Assembly: GCA_016204595.1 (NCBI GenBank)
Contig: JACQKJ010000026.1
Span: forward strand, 1 to 15,368
Length of the DNA stretch: 15,368 bases
Direction of reading: 5' to 3'
Origin: Candidatus Komeilibacteria bacterium
GTDB taxonomy: Bacteria; Patescibacteriota; Patescibacteriia; UBA1558; 2-01-FULL-52-15
Under the pieces are notes generated by a model. That model was not told where the DNA came from and ran no database searches. It saw nothing but the letters and a program-made list of their open reading frames with translations. Both the position numbers and the translations under genes were made by a program. Of this stretch, positions 8,086-13,577 are shown piece after piece (position 1 is the stretch's first letter; the number at the start of each line of letters is the position of its first letter).

Positions 8086-9251
8086 AGTGCACCCTTCTTC
8101 CGAAAAGCCTCCAGTACTCGTGTCGTACTGCTGAGCATTCGTTCGGGTGTAAATTGAAGTGCGGTCTCATGTGCATTTTTTCCCAAGCGATCCGCTATGG
8201 TCGGATTATGTAAAAGTTTTTTCAAACATTCGACAATTTCCTTTTCGCTGTTATACCTAAAAAGCAAACCATTGGTATCATGGCGAATCAACTCGGGATT
8301 CCCGCCAACACGTGATACCGAGCATGGAAGTCCGGCGGCCATAGCTTCCAACACAGCATGTGAAAAGCCTTCATAGCCGCTATTTAAGACAAAGCAATAG
8401 CTCTTGCGATACCAGGCCCTCAACTCGCGCTGTGTAACCGAGCCCAGGAGCGTCACTCGGTTTCCGAGATGCATCCGCTGTATCAGAGCGCTCAGTTTTT
8501 CTGATTCAGGTCCGCTGCCCGCAATGACAAGATGGGCATCAGGTTGATTCGAGAGTAGCGCTGGCCACAAGCGTATAAGAGTAGCGAACCCTTTCCACGG
8601 TACGAGACGCCCGACGCTCAGCACGAGCCGGTCAGACGCACCAGACGCACGTTGCTTGGCTGCAAACGTTGCTTCCGAGATATCCGCTGCATTATAGATG
8701 ACTGCAGTGCGCGTCTTTGGAACTCCCCATGCGATTACCATTGACTGGAGATAGGCGCTTGGCACGATGCAGCACGATGCGCTGCGCGCAACTTTCTTTT
8801 GCACGAACCGCATGACCTGCACACGAAAAGGCAAACCGGTAGTAGTCCCTCCCTGAAAGGAATCGATATCCCGGGTAAGCCCGTAACGAGCTGCTGCTTG
8901 CTCCCAAGCATAATCACCTGTAATTTTTACAAGATAGGGCTTACGAAGTAAATACCTGACGATCAATGCCTGGAGCCCGCCTGCGACAGGCCCTTGCGCA
9001 TAGATGCAATCTGACCTGATCGCATATCGTATCAGAAGAACCGCATACATAAAAAATGTTATGCCTTTGAACGATCTCCTGCGCACCCGTATCACGGGGT
9101 ATGGAAATTGCAGTGCGTTACTGCCGGAACTATAGCACAGTACGCGTAGTGAATGCCCCGTTTTCGCCAAATGCGAAGCAAGCCGTTCCGCATAGATCGC
9201 AGGACCGCCGATATCAGGAGGGAATATTCCCGCAGCGATTAATATACGCAT
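8082..9251 (-). CDS. Glycosyltransferase family 4 (GT-B fold)
   Basis: A 389-residue GT4 enzyme. The acceptor half has AGIFPPDIGGPAIYAERLA (7-25) and VKITGDYAWEQ (108-118). The donor half has LSVGRLVPWKG (211-221) with Arg215 and Lys220, IAGSGPE (243-249), and the intact catalytic pair Glu294/Glu302 within EGFSHAVLEAMAAG. It is expected to transfer a nucleotide-activated sugar with retention of configuration to a growing lipid-linked glycan in the cytoplasm. It lies 21 bases after the epimerase gene, with no recognisable ribosome-binding site in that gap, and overlaps the following GT2 gene by four bases. Its sequence differs clearly from the other two GT4 proteins in the window, so a recent duplication is unlikely. 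Confidence 0.88.
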   Translation of the reverse strand: MRILIAAGIFPPDIGGPAIYAERLASHLAKTGHSLRVLCYSSGSNALQFPYPVIRVRRRSFKGITFFMYAVLLIRYAIRSDCIYAQGPVAGGLQALIVRYLLRKPYLVKITGDYAWEQAAARYGLTRDIDSFQGGTTTGLPFRVQVMRFVQKKVARSASCCIVPSAYLQSMVIAWGVPKTRTAVIYNAADISEATFAAKQRASGASDRLVLSVGRLVPWKGFATLIRLWPALLSNQPDAHLVIAGSGPESEKLSALIQRMHLGNRVTLLGSVTQRELRAWYRKSYCFVLNSGYEGFSHAVLEAMAAGLPCSVSRVGGNPELIRHDTNGLLFRYNSEKEIVECLKKLLHNPTIADRLGKNAHETALQFTPERMLSSTTRVLEAFRKKGAL

Positions 9252-9272
9252 ACGCTATGGGTTGTGGAGCTG

Positions 9273-10325
9273 TTACTCAGGGGCTTCACGCTCATGATGA
9301 CCATACCGACGAATGTCAGGTCGGTCAATATAATTCGATCTGGCGTACGCAATAGTCTGTTTCAAACCGTCGTCCAAATTTACCAAGGGGAACCAATTCA
9401 GCTTTTCCTTTGCAAGGGTGATATCCGGAACAGCTTGCTGATGCGTATAGGGAATACGATCCGAATACTGTACCTCCGAGCTGGAGCCGACAAGCGCAAG
9501 TACTTTTTCGGCAACGTCCTTATACAGGAAAAAATTATCATGCCCGAAATTAACCGGCTGATTGATTTCTGAATGCATGAGCGCGACGATCCCTTCTACT
9601 GTGTCTTTCACATAGCACAATGATGAACCAACACTCGCGTCTCCCGGTATGATGATAGGCTGGCCGTTCAAGGCCGCATTGATGATATCGGGAATAAAGC
9701 GGCCGCTGTTCTTGAGCATACGGGGTCCATACGTCGTAAATAAACGCGCTGTCCTCGTATCCAATTTAAAATAGTCCCGGTAGGTCGTGATGAGCGTTTC
9801 TGCGAATCGCTTTCCTTCATTATAGCAAGCGCGCGGACCGATGAAATTTACTCTACCAAGATAGTTTTCGTCGATGATGTTGCTTTCCTCAGGCGCATGC
9901 CCGTAGACCGCTGAAGATGAAACGAAAAGATACCGGGCTTTGTAGGTCCTGGCCATCTCAAGAGAAATGCGGGTCCCCAGGGAGTTTGCCAATGCGGTCT
10001 CGATCGGCAAGTTCGTATAGTCCGATGCTGAGGTCGGGCATGCAAGGTTATAGATCTCCTGCACACCGTTTATGTGCACCTTAAATTTGCGAAGTCCCGG
10101 TTCTTTGGTGAAATCAATTTCACGGGTAATGTCATGCCGAATAAATTCAAAATTCGGGAATTCCAGCATCATCTTGATATTCTCGACATCGGAGGTAATA
10201 AAATTATCCAGACAGATAACGTTATCGCCCTTATGTAGCAAATATTCACAGAGGTGTGAGCCGATAAATCCTGCACCGCCAAGGATGAGTATGTTCTTCT
10301 TTTGGTTTGGAATGATAACCGTCAT
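9273..10325 (-). CDS. UXS-like NAD-dependent sugar-nucleotide epimerase/dehydratase (SDR)
   Basis: A 350-residue extended short-chain dehydrogenase/reductase that acts on a nucleotide sugar. It has the NAD-binding loop ILGGAGFIGSHL (14-25), Asp40 for the NAD ribose, the serine motif VSSSAVYG (135-142) and catalytic Tyr168/Lys172 in CYNEGK. Overall it follows UDP-glucuronate decarboxylase (UXS): IRHD, IYNLACP, GPRACYNEGKR and TYGPRM all occur in the expected order. However, the glutamate of the UXS motif TSEVYG is Ala139 here, and the arginine of QTRxFQYV aligns with Ser234 (GDASVGSSLCYV). Both are catalytic in characterised UXS enzymes, so C4/C5-decarboxylation is doubtful and an epimerase or dehydratase reaction is more likely. 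The start at 10325 was chosen over an upstream in-frame ATG at 10385 that lies inside the GT2 gene. Confidence 0.82.
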   Translation of the reverse strand: MTVIIPNQKKNILILGGAGFIGSHLCEYLLHKGDNVICLDNFITSDVENIKMMLEFPNFEFIRHDITREIDFTKEPGLRKFKVHINGVQEIYNLACPTSASDYTNLPIETALANSLGTRISLEMARTYKARYLFVSSSAVYGHAPEESNIIDENYLGRVNFIGPRACYNEGKRFAETLITTYRDYFKLDTRTARLFTTYGPRMLKNSGRFIPDIINAALNGQPIIIPGDASVGSSLCYVKDTVEGIVALMHSEINQPVNFGHDNFFLYKDVAEKVLALVGSSSEVQYSDRIPYTHQQAVPDITLAKEKLNWFPLVNLDDGLKQTIAYARSNYIDRPDIRRYGHHEREAPE

Positions 10326-10335
10326 GATGAGTTTA

Positions 10336-10363
10336 ATACTACTACTTAATACCGATGAAGCAA
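10336..10363 (-). promoter_or_regulatory. Possible internal promoter before the epimerase gene
   Basis: On the minus strand TTGCTT (10363-10358) and TAGTAT (10341-10336) are 16 bases apart, and the -10-like hexamer ends 10 bases before the ATG at 10325. The spacing and -10 sequence match the promoter at 1621-1648. The -35 match is weak, and the element lies across the end of the GT2 gene, so chance is a real possibility. Confidence 0.3.
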
Positions 10364-11041
10364 AGCCCAGAGCCGTACCATGCACACATCGCGCAAAACA
10401 CTGATATATCCGCCGAGAGTCACTTTGGTATCAAAATTATTGGTCCAGGTCACCTGCGATTCCATGATGCGAAACCCGGATCTTTTGGCTAAAAAGAGAA
10501 TTTCAAAGTCAAAACCCCACCGTTCTAATCTCTGCTTCTGAAAGAGAAACAGTGTTTCTTTGCGAAACAACTTAAAACCGCACTGGGTATCATATATCGA
10601 TAATGAGAGAACAGAGCGTATGATAAAATTTCCAAGCCGCCCCAGCCATCGCTTATACAGAGGCTGATGAAGATCTATCACGGCTCCCGGTACTGCGCGT
10701 GAGCCTATGACGATATCATGAGATCGAATTTCCGGTATGAAGTGGTCCAACTCACGAATATTCGTTGAGTTGTCCGCATCCATAAAAAGTACCCTATCGC
10801 CGCTGGCGGCGAGCATTCCTGTCTTTACCGCAAAACCCTTACCACGATTCGGAGCATATCGTATGAGCCGAACGCCGGGCATGGATGTGACGATGTCTGG
10901 AGTATGGTCAGTCGACGCATCATCGACAACAATAATCTCGGACGACGAGAAATTATTTCGGACATACTCGGAAACAGAGAGAAGAGTGGCGCGGATATCC
11001 TTCTCTTCGTTGTACGCGGGAATAACGATACTAATATCCAT
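10346..11041 (-). CDS. GT2 polyprenyl-phosphate glycosyltransferase, ALG5-like (GtrA partner)
   Basis: A 231-residue GT2 enzyme resembling eukaryotic dolichyl-phosphate glucosyltransferase ALG5 and bacterial GtrB. It should load one sugar onto undecaprenyl (polyprenyl) phosphate at the inner face of the membrane. Motifs are ISIVIPAYNEEKDI (3-16), VVDDAST (38-44), NRGKGFAVKTG (65-75), FMDADNST (86-93, DxD metal site), IGSR (112-115) and DTQCGFKLFRKE (151-162), followed by RWGFDFEILF (174-183). It begins inside the GtrA gene with an 11-base overlap. GtrA plus a DPM-like GT2 is a well-known pairing in O-antigen glucosylation and teichoic-acid modification, which supports the call. Glucose is only suggested by the ALG5 resemblance. 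Confidence 0.88.
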   Translation of the reverse strand: MDISIVIPAYNEEKDIRATLLSVSEYVRNNFSSSEIIVVDDASTDHTPDIVTSMPGVRLIRYAPNRGKGFAVKTGMLAASGDRVLFMDADNSTNIRELDHFIPEIRSHDIVIGSRAVPGAVIDLHQPLYKRWLGRLGNFIIRSVLSLSIYDTQCGFKLFRKETLFLFQKQRLERWGFDFEILFLAKRSGFRIMESQVTWTNNFDTKVTLGGYISVLRDVCMVRLWALLHRY

Positions 11042-11447
11042 CGTGCCTGCGTTTAAAAGTCCAAAATTTGTTCATAAAAAAATTCCAGAACACGACGATC
11101 CCTATGGTCACGATCTTCGCAAGGAGATCATGGATTCCGAACTGCGCCACCAGCAACCATAAGGTAAACAGGGATACCGCAAGGCTCACCACGCTCACCA
11201 AAAAAAATTTGACGTATTGAGTTCTGATCCCTTGCATTCCCCTTACGCGAAACGTCCAGAATTTGTTAAAGGTAAAACTGCTGGTGACCGCCAAGAGCCA
11301 TGAGATCGTGCTCGCCAGCAGAAAAGGCGTTTGAGCATAACGTGTCAGCACAAAATAAACAGAAAAATCGATTATCGTATTCGCAGCGCCGACGATGCTG
11401 AATTTAATGAGCTGACGAAAATGAACCGAATCAAGAGGATTCTGCAT
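11031..11447 (-). CDS. GtrA family membrane protein (putative polyprenyl-phosphate-sugar flippase)
   Basis: A 138-residue protein with four predicted membrane helices. It has the duplicated GtrA signature SFTFNKFWTF (57-66) and NFFMNKFWTF (122-131), each at the end of a helix and followed by basic residues. GtrA proteins are thought to move polyprenyl-phosphate-linked monosaccharides across the membrane for use by an external glycosyltransferase. The start at 11447 is a single base after the protease stop codon. An upstream in-frame ATG at 11543 would overlap the protease by almost 100 bases and add a non-family N-terminal extension, so it was not used. The gene overlaps the ALG5-like GT2 gene by 11 bases, which supports joint function. 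Confidence 0.9.
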   Translation of the reverse strand: MQNPLDSVHFRQLIKFSIVGAANTIIDFSVYFVLTRYAQTPFLLASTISWLLAVTSSFTFNKFWTFRVRGMQGIRTQYVKFFLVSVVSLAVSLFTLWLLVAQFGIHDLLAKIVTIGIVVFWNFFMNKFWTFKRRHDGY

Positions 11448-11448
11448 A

Positions 11449-13527
11449 TTATCGTGTGAGTGAGTACGTGTAGCGTACTGCGCGCGTGGCAGGATCAACA
11501 TTCGACAAAGAAACCTCCTCGACGACCCGTCCATAGTAGTCAAACAGTTTCACGTCGGTCCCCTGGCGAAGCGGGAACGCGATAATGTCCGGCCGACCAT
11601 CACCGGTATAATCGGCTACCACGAGACTCATAGCCTCTTCTATTGAATTAAATTCCGGGAAAAGCGGAAATCTGTTCTTCTCCGTCCCGTGCGCGTCGAA
11701 AATTCGTGCCTGGACACCGGTGTCTACTTCAGGCACTACTATAATCTCGCTTCCAATGACGCCGTCGAGATCCCCGACGCCAAGGGCATATCCTGCTCGC
11801 ATGGTCGTATCAAAAGCCATAAATTGACCGAGTACCGTCCCGGCGGCATTAAAAATCCTTATGTGCGGCCCGCCGCGGGATGCCGGCGCGGTGAGTATCT
11901 CTGCTTTGCGATCCGCATCAAGATCAGCCGACGTGAGCCTGACGCCGCCGCGGAACGAGCTGGCGTAGGCCATAAATTGCCCGAGCAGGTCGCCGCGAGC
12001 GTTAAAAATATTAACCTGCGGCCCGCCGCCGACAAGCGGCACAACAATAATTTCCGAAACGCCATCTCCGTTGAGATCGGCCACGGTCAAACTCAATCCC
12101 CCCACAAATCCGGGTGCATACGCCATAAATTGCCCCTTCAGCCTTCCTTGGAGGTCGAAAATCCGAACATGAGGACCGCCACCAGAAAGCGGGGCCGTGA
12201 CTATTTCATTCTCATCGTCGCCATCTATATCTCCAACGGCCGTCTGTACTCCCCCTCGGAATGAAGGAGCATACGCGAGAAACTGGGAGATGGTAACACC
12301 GGCTTTATCTTTCACCACCACGAAGGGTTCAAAACCTGTTCCAGGGGCAAGTATGACCCGCAACGGGTTTTCACGGGTATACCCAACCGCCAGGGTCAGC
12401 GCCTGGTACGAATCGACAAGGCCAGTTCCCAGATCCTGCGGACGGCTGTTAGCGGACGCAATGCTGACGGTCCCGCTCAACAACGCTCGATACCGGTCGG
12501 CAATGCCGAGCTGCGGCGCTACCTTCTTCATCATGGCAAGCGTTGCTGAAATGAGCGGTGCCGCGGCTGAGGTTCCGCTCCACCCCCCGCTGTAATACGC
12601 TTCAAAACCCGTTTCTCTGTCCCGATGCCAAACGGTGCTGTACAAATTTGTTCCGGGTGCAGCTATGTCAATACAATCAGACCCATAGTTCGCGAACGGC
12701 GCAAGTCGATTGCTTTCGTCGACCGCTGAAACACCGATGACATGATTGACACCGCTCTTTTCACATACAGGATATCGAGGCGAATCGTTGAGATTGATAC
12801 CCGCATGTTCCTGATTTCCTGATGCTGCTACAACCGCGACCCCTCTGGCATAGGCATCGTCAATGCTTTGCACGAGTCGTGGATCCGATACATCACCGAC
12901 TAAACTAAGGTTGATGACATCAGCTCCGTTTTCTACTGCATACTGTATCGCTTGTGCAAGTACGATGGTATTACCTGAGCCGGTGCTGTCGAGCACCCGA
13001 AGCGGCATGATCGAGACGCGGTAGGCTGCTCCAGCTATCCCGAAATTATTATCCGCTACTCCTCCGATGAGGCCTGCAACGACGGTGCCGTGATGCACGG
13101 CTTCGAAAGAATAGGCACCGGTAATCTTTGGACGGGGATCAGGAGCTGAATCGACAAAATCCCATCCGTTCACGTCATCGATATAACTATTACCATCGTT
13201 ATCAATGCGATCTCCCGGGATTTCGTCAATGTTACGCCATATATTCGACGCCAAATCCGGATGCGCAACATCCACTCCGGTATCGAGGACCGCGACAATG
13301 ACTTCTTGCTGCAGAGTGCTCTGGCGAACAATATCCCACGCCTCGTAGGCCCGAATACGGCCCAAGAATCCCTCACGGATGATGTCCGGGTCGTTTGTCT
13401 GAAATGCAGCATAGACACGGGTCCCCTCCGTCGGGCGACTGCCGTGTTCGATGGCCGTCACAGGCGGGTATCCCACGGCAACGAGTATGAAAAGCGCAAT
13501 CCCTTTTTTTGCTAATTTCAGCTTCAT
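11449..13527 (-). CDS. Secreted S8 (subtilisin-like) serine protease with FG-GAP/VCBS-type repeat propeller
   Basis: A 692-residue exported protein. A signal peptide (1-25: basic MKLKLAKKG, hydrophobic core, cleavage likely after PPVTA) leads almost directly into the protease domain (about 45-380). The catalytic triad is complete: Asp82 in AVLDTGVD, His146 in HGTVVAG and Ser320 in SGTSAAAP. The oxyanion Asn238 lies in ASGNQ. An Asp/Asn-rich loop (IDNDGNSYIDD, 108-118) probably binds calcium. The mature protein has only two cysteines, Cys255 and Cys285, which could form a disulfide. No separate I9-type propeptide fits between signal and catalytic domain. The C-terminal part (about 390-670) consists of about 51-residue repeats. 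No membrane anchor or sorting motif is visible. The start Met at 13527 gives the signal peptide. The upstream ATG at 13557 overlaps the -10 element. Confidence 0.9.
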   Translation of the reverse strand: MKLKLAKKGIALFILVAVGYPPVTAIEHGSRPTEGTRVYAAFQTNDPDIIREGFLGRIRAYEAWDIVRQSTLQQEVIVAVLDTGVDVAHPDLASNIWRNIDEIPGDRIDNDGNSYIDDVNGWDFVDSAPDPRPKITGAYSFEAVHHGTVVAGLIGGVADNNFGIAGAAYRVSIMPLRVLDSTGSGNTIVLAQAIQYAVENGADVINLSLVGDVSDPRLVQSIDDAYARGVAVVAASGNQEHAGINLNDSPRYPVCEKSGVNHVIGVSAVDESNRLAPFANYGSDCIDIAAPGTNLYSTVWHRDRETGFEAYYSGGWSGTSAAAPLISATLAMMKKVAPQLGIADRYRALLSGTVSIASANSRPQDLGTGLVDSYQALTLAVGYTRENPLRVILAPGTGFEPFVVVKDKAGVTISQFLAYAPSFRGGVQTAVGDIDGDDENEIVTAPLSGGGPHVRIFDLQGRLKGQFMAYAPGFVGGLSLTVADLNGDGVSEIIVVPLVGGGPQVNIFNARGDLLGQFMAYASSFRGGVRLTSADLDADRKAEILTAPASRGGPHIRIFNAAGTVLGQFMAFDTTMRAGYALGVGDLDGVIGSEIIVVPEVDTGVQARIFDAHGTEKNRFPLFPEFNSIEEAMSLVVADYTGDGRPDIIAFPLRQGTDVKLFDYYGRVVEEVSLSNVDPATRAVRYTYSLTR
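11518..12360 (-). repeat. Five tandem FG-GAP/VCBS-like repeats (51-codon period) in the protease C-terminus
   Basis: Repeat units share the pattern DxDGDxxxEI, then VxP, then GGGPHVRIFD, then GQFMAYAPSFRGG. Metal-binding-type loops occur at about residues 433, 483, 534, 585 and 638. The second half of an earlier, loop-less unit precedes the first. The DNA keeps the period: CATAAATTG recurs at 11818, 11971 and 12124, each 153 bases apart. Loop quality varies: GDIDGDDENE and ADLNGDGVSE are good, ADLDADRKAE is altered, and GDLDGVIGSE has lost acids. A calcium-stabilised beta-propeller or similar adhesive fold is expected. This type of repeat, fused to S8 proteases, is familiar from Patescibacteria. 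Confidence 0.85.
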
Positions 13528-13548
13528 AACAAAATGTGCAGTCCTAAA

Positions 13549-13577
13549 AGTATACAAAAAAAAAATTATTGCGACAA
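13549..13577 (-). promoter_or_regulatory. Sigma70-like promoter for the protease gene
   Basis: TTGTCG (13577-13572) and TATACT (13554-13549) are separated by exactly 17 bases, 10 of which are an unbroken T run. The -35 element lies in the last codons of the upstream membrane-protein gene. Predicted initiation near 13542 gives a leader of about 14-15 bases to the ATG at 13527, with only a distant, weak AGGA. The protease and the genes after it may therefore be expressed separately from the upstream gene. Confidence 0.6.

Noticed and set aside
9273..10325. Naming this gene as UDP-glucuronate decarboxylase (uxs).
   Set aside because: The overall resemblance is strong, but the catalytic Glu and Arg are replaced (Ala139, Ser234), so the specific function is not supported.
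11689..12264. A 191-residue plus-strand open frame.
   Set aside because: It lies wholly inside the protease repeat region on the opposite strand, has no protein-like domain pattern, and results from the GC-rich repeated codons.
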